This document shows positions 56,310 through 64,000 of a stretch of DNA of 64,000 bases, one piece after another. The DNA comes from Prionace glauca. Its lineage: Eukaryota > Chordata > Chondrichthyes > Carcharhiniformes > Carcharhinidae. The position numbers and the translations under genes are program-made. The stretch is taken from assembly GCA_037974335.1 (NCBI GenBank), contig CM075761.1:12389543-12453542 (forward strand), in the 5' to 3' direction. The notes beneath the pieces are model-generated. The model was not told the DNA's origin and searched no databases. It saw only the letters and a list, made by a program, of their open reading frames with translations. Position 1 is the first letter of the stretch. The number at the start of each line of letters is the position of its first letter.

Positions 56310-56789
56310 AAAATTCACAAATTGATTCAACTTTTGTTTAGTAAACCATGGTTCCATCACTCCACCACTTCCTCTCTGCCTGATAGGTAAATATTTATCA
56401 AGGATACACAGTAGTTGCTCCTTGAACAAGCTCCACATTTCAATTGTGCCCATCCCCTGCAGTTTCCTTTCACATCATGTGCATCCTAAATCTCGCCTAA
56501 TCACATCATAATTTCTTTTCCCCCAGCTATAACTCTTGCCCTGCTGTGTATACCTATCACTTGCCATCACTAATGTAAACGTAACTGAATTGTGGTCGCT
56601 ATCACCAAAGTGTTCACCTACCTCCAAATCTAACACTTGGCCTGGATCATTGCTCAGTACCAATATTTCAGGCAAGTCGCGTTGGCGTGAGCGTGCGGTT
56701 GGTCGGCGTAGATTGCACACAATTATATTAATATAGGAGTTTCGAAGAAATGTTGTTGTGGAAATTGTGTTGCTTAAATCCGGACATTG

Positions 56790-57460
56790 TAAAGAAGGGA
56801 AGGCAAAACAACAACCTCCCTGATAAGTCCCCTTGTAAACAATGTGTTTAAATGTGTGAACTGTATTCAAGGAAATCAGAGTGTGGAGATTTCAGACAGA
56901 TCTCACCTTCTGGTGAGAATGTGATACATGTCTGCAAATTGCATTCATGAAATACTAATGCACGGATGTCTCGAGTAGGTCCCAGTGTGGAAACTATTCT
57001 CTCAAGTCCGTGTGTCCGTAGAGTGCGTGTGTATTTGCAAAGCGTACACAGGAAAGCAGATAAGTCTCTGACATATCCCCTCGTGAAGATTATGCTGTTT
57101 ATATCTCTCGCTTATATACAGCGAAATCAGTTTCGGAAACTCCCTGACTCTCCCCATATTAGAGTGTAAGTGCTTTACATCTGGACGTTCTGTAGAGACC
57201 AATTAGTGCAAAAATATTCCTGGGTAATCCTCTTTGGAGAGTGTATGGTGTATCAGTGCAGAGTAGAACATAGAACATTACAGCACAAACAGGCCCTTCG
57301 GCCCTCGAGTACACGCAGTGAAGTCAGTGCAGGAAAATCTCTGACAAACCTCCTTGCACAGAATGTGTGGTTTACATGTGTATTATATTCAAAGGGAAAT
57401 CAGAGCAGGAAGCCCCTGAACTTGTTCCCTTGTGAGGAGCATGTGCTGTGTGTTCTGACG
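56790..57460 (+). repeat. Degenerate tandem repeat block
   Basis: A loosely repeated pattern (AATCAG-AG-GGAA-CTCCTGAC, CCCCTTGTGAAGA-TGTG, TTTA-ATGTGT-TATATTCA) appears near 56805-56895, 57055-57150 and 57325-57450. Spacing is irregular. It is likely an old minisatellite or LTR-less unclassified repeat. A 45-base CR1 A tail is inserted at 57266. Confidence 0.45.
57266..57311 (-). mobile_element. CR1 LINE, subfamily A, 45-base tail fragment
   Basis: Only two TTCTATG-type units, GTAATG, 'GCTGT' and 'GGGCCGAAGGGCC' plus 'ACTCGAGG' remain on the minus strand. It is among the shortest recognisable CR1 insertions in the window. Confidence 0.85.
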
Positions 57461-57700
57461 CTGCCTCATCCACAAAGGCTGTCAAGCTTACGAAGCAAGG
57501 TGTGTTGCTGAAGCAGAACTTAAGCGCGAGCTGCACAAGTCCAGAGCCACCAGCTCAACAACCACAGCGTCTACACAAGTCTGCCCAATATGTGCCAGGA
57601 CATTCCGTGCCCGAATTGGCCCTGATCGGTCACTGTGGACACACAACAACCAGCGCCAAAATGACTAATGGTGTCGAGGTCTTGACGATGGACAAACAAA
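57460..57700 (+). mobile_element. Old LINE fragment, C-terminal zinc-finger region
   Basis: In one frame the segment reads 'VCPICARTFRARIG', then 'H..H'-type residues, resembling the CCHH finger near the C-terminus of some fish and shark LINE RT proteins. It begins with basic codons near 57480. Clade not assigned; 57701-58067 shows no feature. Confidence 0.45.
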
Positions 57701-58067
57701 TATCTGTACACAGGCAAACAACAGCAGAAAGATCTTTAACATACTCCTTTTATAGAGTGTGTCATCATTTATTTAATACCAAAGACTCAGCCATTGTGGA
57801 GTTGATTATCATACAAGTTTTGATTGATTGTTAGCAGACGTTTCAATTCACATAATTAAGAAAGATTAGTTAATGGCAAATAAGTTATACATCCAAATTC
57901 CAGAATGGACCAATGCATCGCTGCAAAAGAGAGCAGGAGTGAGTCATTGTTCGTGACTTCAGAGCAATGGAATGGACAAGTATCGGTGTGCAGACAGAAA
58001 ATCATGATCATAGTAAGATAGACTCATAGAGGGCAAAAGTGGCCCTGAGCTCCACAGAGTCAGAATA

Positions 58068-58433
58068 GAATCATGGAACCCTACAGTGTAGAAAGGGGCC
58101 CTTCAAGTCTGCACCAAATACAATCCCACCCAGTCTCTACATATTATACCCGCTAATCCCTCTAACCTACACACCCCTGGACTCTAAGGGGCAATTTCTT
58201 CGCATGGCCAATCAACCCAACCCGCACATCTTTGGACTGTGGAAGGAAACCGGAGTATCCGGCTCGTTGGGCCGAACGGCCTGTTTCCCGTGCTGTGTTG
58301 TTCTTTGAAACCCACGCAGACACGAGGACAAGGTGCAAACTCCACACAGAGAGTGACCTGAGCCGGGCATCGAACCCAGAACCCTGGAGCTGTGAAGTAG
58401 CAGTGCTAACCACTGTGCTACCCTCCCGCCCTG
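58068..58433 (-). repeat. tRNA-related SINE with a 45-base SINE tail inside it
   Basis: Minus strand order: head with 'TAGCACAGTGGTTAGCACTG', 'GGTTCGATGCCCGGC', the middle, then 3' end 'CTTGAAGGGCCCCTTTC'. At 58263-58307 a plus-strand piece 'GTTGGGCCGAACGGCCTG' to TTCTTTG interrupts the conserved GGAGGAAACCC block. Confidence 0.88.
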
Positions 58434-58632
58434 AACTAACATGCAAGAAACACTTAACCTCCCACCAAATCCGATTTGACCACACTTGGCTCACAGCATC
58501 TGATCTGTGGATCAGAGATGGTATTATGGCTGAGACACAGTGTTTGCCCGAATGTGGTTTGGTACTTAGAGCAGCAGTGGTACATGGTCACATGAAGTTG
58601 ATGGATGAATGGACATGAATGTCATGATCACA

Positions 58633-58985
58633 TAAGAGACTCTTCCCGCTCAAAAAAGACAGTAGGACTAGGGGGCACAGCCTCAAGATAAAGGGGGGGG
58701 GGGCGGTTTAGAACGGAGTTGAGGAGGAACTTCTTCACTCAAAGGGTGGTGAACCTCTGGAATTGTCTGCCCGTTGAAGTGGTGGAGGCTGCCTCGCTAA
58801 ATATTTTTAAGAAGCGGGTTGATGGGTTTTTGATAAGAGAGGGAATTAAGGGTTATGGAGAGAGGGCGGGAAGGTGAAACTGAGCCACGACAGATCAGCC
58901 ATGATCTTATTGAATAGCGGGGCAGGCTCGAAGGGCTACATGGCCTACTCCTGCTCCTATTTCTTATGTTCTTATGTTCTTATGT
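58633..58985 (+). mobile_element. CR1 LINE, subfamily C, 3' end
   Basis: Starts at the 'ERLFPLKKDSRTRGHSLKIK' codons with a G run at about 58687-58696, then the terminal RT codons, 'GGGCTACATGGCCTACTCC' and TTCTTATG repeats. Confidence 0.92.
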
Positions 58986-59031
58986 AAAAGCACTGGGAAG
59001 AGACTCTCGCCCGTTTGCACTTGTTTTATCG

Positions 59032-59904
59032 CTAAATTAATTGAATTATTGTGATAACCGGATATTTGACTGCATTTTTGAATTTCTCTCTGAACTTGGA
59101 CTGAGTTACCCCATAAATAAATGCGTTTGTGCAACAATTTAAATTCAGTAGCGTATATCCTACATGTCGAAAGATATAGTGAATCATTATAATCTGTAGG
59201 ATTTGTGCCTGAAAAGTTATAATATAACAAATGTACATCAAAATAACAACCAATGAGAAATGGAGCTTCCAGATATGGTGAAGAGGAAAATCACAGAGAT
59301 TCTCCTGCCCTCAATGTCTGGATCTATGCAAATCTTTCCATTTCTCTGACCTTTTAGTTCCTTCCGTGTTCGACTGATCACTAAAATGTGCCTGACTGTC
59401 ATTGAAGAGGATAATTAAAATGCATGGGAGGAATGGGGTAAAAACCATATCAAACCAATCAAATCTCACCCACCCAGGCTCAGTAAAATAACTTGGCTTT
59501 CTGGAACAGAACCAGGTCACACTTTTAATTGTATCTCCTGATGAATATGCAAAGTAGTAGGGAACGTTATCTTTTAGAAACAGGAGTATGAAGGCTGTTG
59601 TGAGAAGGAAGAGTGCATTTTTCTTGCTGTGCAGTATGTACTTTTCAGTCTCTGATAGTATAGTAAATGTGAGACTGGCAGTGAACCAGACGGAGCAATG
59701 TGTGGCTGAAAATCTCACAACAGTCAAAATGCTACTCACAGATGTGGTTCTCAAGAAACATAATGGAAAGTAGTAGTGAGTGATTGATACAGTATAATCT
59801 CAGTGATAATGGCCAATAGATTTGCCATTGCCATAGCTATCAAGTTGTGCAAATGGATAGGTCGCAGTTGCCCCTGGAAAGAATCACGGTGGCCACTAAA
59901 TTAA
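59032..59904 (-). pseudogene. GPR139-like receptor second exon, decayed
   Basis: The acceptor TTTCTTTCAG ends at 59905 and the exon opens VNLVATVILSRGNCDLS. The next part lies in another frame ('LIAMAMANLLAIITEIILYQ'), then 'HCSVWFTASLTFTILSETEKY' (DRF region replaced), 'PSYFTEPGWVRFDWFDMVFT', and in yet another frame 'NLNCCTNAFIYGVTQSKFRE'. At least three frame changes and one early stop mean no full product. No first exon was recognised at 59905-60800 on the minus strand. It is in opposite orientation to the other receptor exons. Confidence 0.88.
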
Positions 59905-59905
59905 C

Positions 59906-60814
59906 TGAAAGAAAAGAAACAATTTACATTAATGAAGGATCGTTTGTTTTGAATGGAGCTCAACGCCATTCCAAAGGACGGTGGGACGGGAAATGGCCAA
60001 AAGGCTCTTTTGTCTGGTAAAGGTCTAAGGCAGTTTGAATCGAATGATCAGGTTAATCCATGTATGTTCTGCAATTGTTCAGTGGTAATAATAGGATTAC
60101 ATAGCTAGTTTACCTGGTTTACAGATATAATGTTGTTCAGTTGTTATTGGCATCCACTGGAATGCATTGCTGAATGGATGTTGTGACGTAGTGAAAACAG
60201 AGCCACGCCCCTTTAAAGAGCAAAGCTCAAAGTGCAAAGTGTAAATGTAGTGCAAGGTGTAAAACATTAAGTATTAATTTTAAAGATGATAGTTTAAACA
60301 TTTTTTAAAAATATCAAGTTTAAGTTTTTAATTTTGATTCTTAAAGTTTAAAATTTAAAGTTTAACTTTTAAGTTTTGAAGTTTAGATTAGTACCACAAC
60401 GACGCTGAGAGTAACACTGCCTGTGAAAGTTCCCTGCTTGTGGGACATAAGGGCGTGTTTTATAACAGTTTGAAATGTTGCTGAGTCATTCCCTTCTCTA
60501 TCATTTTGATATCAGGGAAATACTTCTACAATTATTGACTGACCCCACCATGGTATGTGAATAGATTGTTTTGGGCTCAAACATAGCATGAGGACACAAC
60601 TGAAATATCGAGTCCCAGGGATTGGTTTGGAACTCTCCCAAATGAGACTATAAATCAAGATTTTGAATCATGATGCATTCTCGATGTCAAGCATAAGAAA
60701 TGCCCCCCTCCCCCTAATAAAGCAAAACACTGACATATTGAAGAAAATGATCTCCTGAAATTATGTTGCTGAGACAAAAGGTGTGTTAGATTGCAGTTGT
60801 GTGTGTTAGATTGC
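59906..60814. other. AT-rich stretch with (AAAGTTTAA)-like run
   Basis: At 60215-60395 the sequence is built of short AAAGTTTAA, AAAGTGTAA and TTTTAAG variants, a low-complexity run. At 60781-60818 an 18-base word 'GTGTGTTAGATTGCAGTT' occurs twice with a 20-base period, right at the edge of the following CR1. Confidence 0.6.
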
Positions 60815-61091
60815 AGTTTCTGGAGGAACGTATAAAGTTGCTGGAGGGGGAATTAGAGGAGCTCCGCATAATTCGGGAAGTGGAGGAGGACATAGAAAGG
60901 AGTTATAAGGAGATAGTCACTCCGAGAAATAAGTCTTGGGTCACTGCCAGGAAGAGGGGCAAGAAGCAGTTGGGGGGACAATCCCCTGGGGCTGTTCCCC
61001 TCCAAAATAGGTTTTCGGTTCTGGAGGCTACAGTTGAGGAGGAATCAACTGGGGATAGCCAAAGGGAGGTGAGCCTATTGGGAAACCTCAC

Positions 61092-61619
61092 GTGGTTAGG
61101 GGTAAGAGGTTGGGCCTCGTGATTGGGGACTCCACAATTAAGGGGATGGATAGGAGAGTTGGAGGTAAGGATAGGGACTCAGGGCTGGTGTGTTGCCTAC
61201 CTGGGGCTGGGGTCCGGGATGTATCGGACAGGGTATTCAGGACTCTTAGGGGAGAGGGAGATCAACCCCAAGTTATAGTTCATGTGGGGACACATGACAT
61301 AGGGAGATTAAGGGAAGGGGATATTAAGCAAAGATTTATGGAGTTGGGGTGGAAACTAAAGGCCAAGTCTGGAAGAGTAGTTATATCCGGACTCTTGCCT
61401 GTGCCACGGGATAGTATAGAGAGGAATAGAGAGAGGGAAAGTTTGAACTCGTGGCTGAGGGGATGGTGCAGGAGGGAGGGGTTCAGGTACTTGAGCAATT
61501 GGGGCTCATTCTGGGGAAGGTGGGACCTTTATAAGAGGGATGGTCTACACCTGAATCAGAGAGGAATCAATATCCTGGGGGGGAAATTTGCGAAAGCTGT
61601 GCAGGGAGGTTTAAACTGA
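61092..61619 (+). CDS. CR1-B ORF1 part with SGNH-esterase domain (decayed copy)
   Basis: Contains 'LVIGDSTIKGMDRR', 'HVGTHDIGRLREGD' and 'DGLHLNQRG', so Ser, Asp and His of the SGNH triad are present. A deletion of about 20 bases near 61070 puts it out of frame with the N-terminal ORF1 segment (60799-61122). Confidence 0.8.
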   Translation: MVRGKRLGLVIGDSTIKGMDRRVGGKDRDSGLVCCLPGAGVRDVSDRVFRTLRGEGDQPQVIVHVGTHDIGRLREGDIKQRFMELGWKLKAKSGRVVISGLLPVPRDSIERNRERESLNSWLRGWCRREGFRYLSNWGSFWGRWDLYKRDGLHLNQRGINILGGKFAKAVQGGLN

Positions 61620-61742
61620 TTCGGAGGGGGGGGTGGGATCGTGAGTGGAGGGGGTGAACGTGAGGGGGGCATAGATGGGGAATGCAAGGCACGGCATAGT
61701 GGGGGTGGGGCGGAGCAGGGTTTGAAATGCGTGTACTTTAAT

Positions 61743-62462
61743 GCGAGGAGTATTCGCAATAAAGTGGATGAACTTGCAGCGTGAATCAGTACCTGGGACT
61801 TTGATGTTGTGGCCATTTCAGAGACTTGGATAGAGCAGGGTCAGGAATGGATGTTGGAGGTTCCGGGGTACAAATGCTTTAGTCTGAGTAGAGAAGAAGG
61901 TAGAAGGGGGGGGGGGGGGCGGGTAGCATTGCTAGTAAAGGACTGTATCACAGTGTCGGAGAGGAAGTTTAATGAGAACTTGTCAGTTGAGGTAGTATGG
62001 GCGGAGATTAGAAATAGGAGAGGAGAGGTCACCCTGTTGGGAGTCTTTTATAGACCTCCTAAAACTTCTAGAGAGGTTGAGGAAAGGATTGCAGAGACAA
62101 TCCTGGCTAGGAGTGAAAGTAATAGGGTAATTGTTATGGGGGACATTAACTTTGCGAATATTGATTGGAATTGCTATGGTTTTAGCTCGTTAGAGGGGTC
62201 AGTGTTTGTACAATGCGTGCAGGAAGGTTTTTTGACTCAATATGTAGATAGGCCAACTAGAGGTGAGGCTATATTGGATTTGGTGCTGGGAAATGAGCCA
62301 GACCTGGTGCTAGACTTGAAAGTTGGTGTGCACTTTGGGGATAGTGACCACAATTTGGTTACGTTCACCTTAGTGATGGGAAGGGATAGCCATGAACCTC
62401 GGGTCAGTAGTTTTAGCTGGGGTAAGGATAATTATGAGGCTATTAGGAGTGAATTAGGACGC
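61743..62462 (+). pseudogene. CR1-B ORF2 fragment, endonuclease domain
   Basis: Starts 'YFNARSIRNKVDELAA', followed by an in-frame stop where the intact copy has Trp, then open from 61809 with all endonuclease landmarks. A run of G near 61908-61919 adds residues. It is cut at 'YEAIRSELGRI'. Confidence 0.85.
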
Positions 62463-63699
62463 ATAGAACATAGAACGTAGAACATTACAGCGCAGAACAG
62501 GCCCTTCGGCCCACGATGTTGCGCCGACCAGTTACAAAACAATGACCCACTAGCCTAAACCAATCCCTTTTCGTCCATAAACCTATCCACAGATCTCTTA
62601 AACGCCCCCAAACTAGGTGCATTTACAACTGCAGCTGGCAGGGCATTCCAGTCCCTCACCACCCTCTGGGTAAAGAACCTACCCCTGACATCTGTCCTAT
62701 AACTACCCCCCCTTAATTTAAAGTCGTGCCCCCTCGTGCTAACTTTCTCCATCCTAGGAAAAAGGCTATCACTATCTACCCTGTCTAAACCTCTAATCAT
62801 CTTATATGTTTACATGAGGTCCCCTCTTAGCCGCCTTCTTTCCAGCGAAAACAACCCCAAATCTCTCAGTCTCTCCTCATAGGATCTCCCCTCCATACCA
62901 GGCAACATCCTGGTAAACCTCCTCTGCACCCTCTCCAAAGCCTTCACATCCTTCCTGTAATGTGGGGACCAGAACTGCACACAAACCTCCAAGTGCGGCC
63001 GCACCAGAGTTGTGTACAGTTGCATCATGACGCTGCGACTCCTAAATTCAATCCCCCTACCAATAAACGCCAAGACACCGTATGCCTTCTGAACAACCTT
63101 ATCTACTTGATTCCCAACTTTCAGGGATCTATGTACACATAGACCTAGATCCCTCTGTTCATCCACACTATTCAAAGTCCTCCCGTTAGCCCTGTTATTA
63201 GGAATAACAGATGTCAACACATCTGTTATTCCTACCGAAATGAATTACCTCACACTTCTCCACATTAAACTCCATCCGCCACCTCGCAGCCCAGCTCTGC
63301 AACCTTTCTAAGTCACCCTGCAAACTATGACACCCTTCCTCACAATCTACCACACCTCCGACTTTGGTGTCATCAGCAAACTTACTAATCCACCCAACTA
63401 TACCCTCATTCAGATCATTAATAAACATTACAAACAGCAGTGGCCCCAAAACAGATCCCTGAAGCACACCACTTGTAACCGAACTCCATGACGAATATTT
63501 ACCATCAACCCCCACCCTCTGTCTCCTATCTGCTAGCCAATTCCTGATCCAATTACCTAGATCACCCCCAATCCCATACATCTGCATTTTCTGCAGAAGC
63601 CTACCATGGTGAACCTTATCAAACGCCTTGCTAAAATCCATATACACCACATCAACTGCCTTACCCCTATCCACCTCTTTGGTCACTTTCTCAAAGAAA
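62463..63699 (-). mobile_element. CR1 LINE, subfamily B, 1.2 kb
   Basis: Tail at left, RT in two frames (62555-62800 with 62810-63220, and 63198-63794) containing 'YMDFSKAFDKVHHGRLLQKM', '[15 protein letters not shown]' and 'KFADDTKVGG'. A perfect 16-bp hairpin (63199-63234) has replaced a few bases of the normal sequence. It is truncated near 63699. Confidence 0.92.
63199..63234. repeat. Perfect 16-bp hairpin inside a CR1 copy
   Basis: Arms 63199-63214 (TAGGAATAACAGATGT) and 63219-63234 are exact reverse complements around a CAAC loop. Other B copies have ATACT where the left arm and preceding bases lie. Confidence 0.95.
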
Positions 63700-64000
63700 G
63701 TGTTTGTTACTGCAGAAGAGCTGAATGCATTGTACATTTCTGCATTGTACGGTTCTATCATTCTGTGGCAAAATAAAACTTTTTCAAGTGTCATAATAAA
63801 AACACATTTGGTTCATGAATGCCCATGTCAGTCTGATGTGAATGACGTTTTAATGGCGTCAAAGATGGACAATAAATGCGGACATGGTAAGGGAAGTGAA
63901 AGATAAACACACAGAAAAAGATTGAAAAGTTCAAAAAATAGAATAGTCCAAAGTCAGTGGAAACAACATAGAGTCAATGAGGGTTTGAAATGGTTCCCTC
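63700..64000. other. Unrecognised 3' edge of the window
   Basis: No gene or repeat family was recognised. Confidence 0.5.

Larger units (their letters stand above)
55038..56678 (-). mobile_element. Old CR1 LINE, subfamily F, split by a B copy and a SINE
   Basis: Pieces at 55038-55115, 55252-55925 and 56311-56678 follow in element order on the minus strand: endonuclease end ('DSDHNSVTFTLVMASDRY', 'YSWGKRNYDVIRRDLG'), linker ('EMWSLFKEQLLCILDKYLPI'), and RT start ('CVESEKIGEALNEYFPSVF', 'GPDRICPRILLEAREAIAEP'). It lacks its 3' half. Stops and frameshifts are frequent. Confidence 0.82.
60815..62462 (+). mobile_element. CR1 LINE, subfamily B, 5' part only
   Basis: Holds ORF1 from a coiled-coil-like segment ('FLEERIKLLEGELEELRII') through the SGNH domain, the ORF1/ORF2 junction, and the endonuclease domain with 'AISETWIEQ', 'GDINFANIDW' and 'SDHNLVTFTL'. 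It stops at 62462 where an opposite-strand B copy starts. Loss of the 3' part is unusual for LINE insertions. Confidence 0.92.

Noticed and set aside
18134-58433. tRNA genes suggested by A- and B-box sequences
   Set aside because: They are heads of SINEs; no cloverleaf with acceptor stem and anticodon arm could be drawn by eye.
60100-60130. Minus-strand CCAG|GTAAAC near 60112-60125 as a first exon for the pseudogene at 59904
   Set aside because: The preceding codons read HYICKP rather than the conserved YYP...GxP signature, so there is no family support.
1-64000. A new defence, toxin or mobile system, CRISPR array, or endogenous retrovirus
   Set aside because: No direct-repeat/spacer array, integrase, protease, envelope, capsid or Polinton-type gene was seen; all large ORFs belong to CR1 or the receptor family.

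Overview
The window looks like nuclear DNA of a cartilaginous fish, most likely a shark. Three things point that way: dense CR1-clade LINEs ending in TTCTATG or TTCTTATG repeats, tRNA-related SINEs with GGGCCGAA-type 3' ends, and a cluster of GPR139-like receptor exons of the kind greatly expanded in sharks. No prokaryotic features, retroviral or other LTR elements, Polintons, CRISPR arrays or stand-alone tRNA/rRNA genes were seen. Species assignment is inference.

Host genes: everything I can support as host coding belongs to one family, GPR139-like rhodopsin-class receptors with a two-exon layout and a phase-1 intron just before TM1. One model is complete: exon 1 at 32953-33178 and exon 2 at 36848-37746, giving about 374 residues. 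Two further first exons with usable donors (17781-17850 and 26834-27002) and one broken first exon (33949-34130) lie upstream on the same strand without their own second exon. A second-exon pseudogene at 51417-54904 (+) is split by a 2.6 kb CR1 copy and has lost its acceptor AG. Another decayed second exon lies on the minus strand at 59032-59904. The picture is a tandem birth-and-death receptor cluster.

Repeats: at least six CR1 subfamilies can be told apart, called A-H here as working labels. A, B and C are young, with long open reading frames and copies that look nearly identical; D-H are older. Insertions are heavily nested: B in A (19444-24450), B in C (34917-36020), B in E (7179-8660), A in H (29250-31050), B in D (18910-19443), B and a SINE in F (55038-56678), and A in a receptor exon. 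The 3.7 kb B copy at 19641-23348 has an ORF1 part with an SGNH-esterase domain and an uninterrupted 926-codon endonuclease/reverse transcriptase ORF2.

Layout: 1-3.6 kb SINE, LINE and an inverted repeat; 3.6-8.7 kb CR1 mosaic; 8.7-11.1 kb mostly unrecognised; 11-17.7 kb CR1, L2-like and SINE; 17.8-37.7 kb receptor exons among CR1 nests; 37.9-41 kb SINE/LINE remnants and a large TG-rich satellite; 41-50.5 kb CR1, including an ancient 3.5 kb copy; 51.4-54.9 kb disrupted receptor; 55-58.9 kb CR1 F, a degenerate tandem repeat and SINEs; 59-59.9 kb minus-strand receptor pseudogene; 60.8-63.7 kb two opposed B copies.
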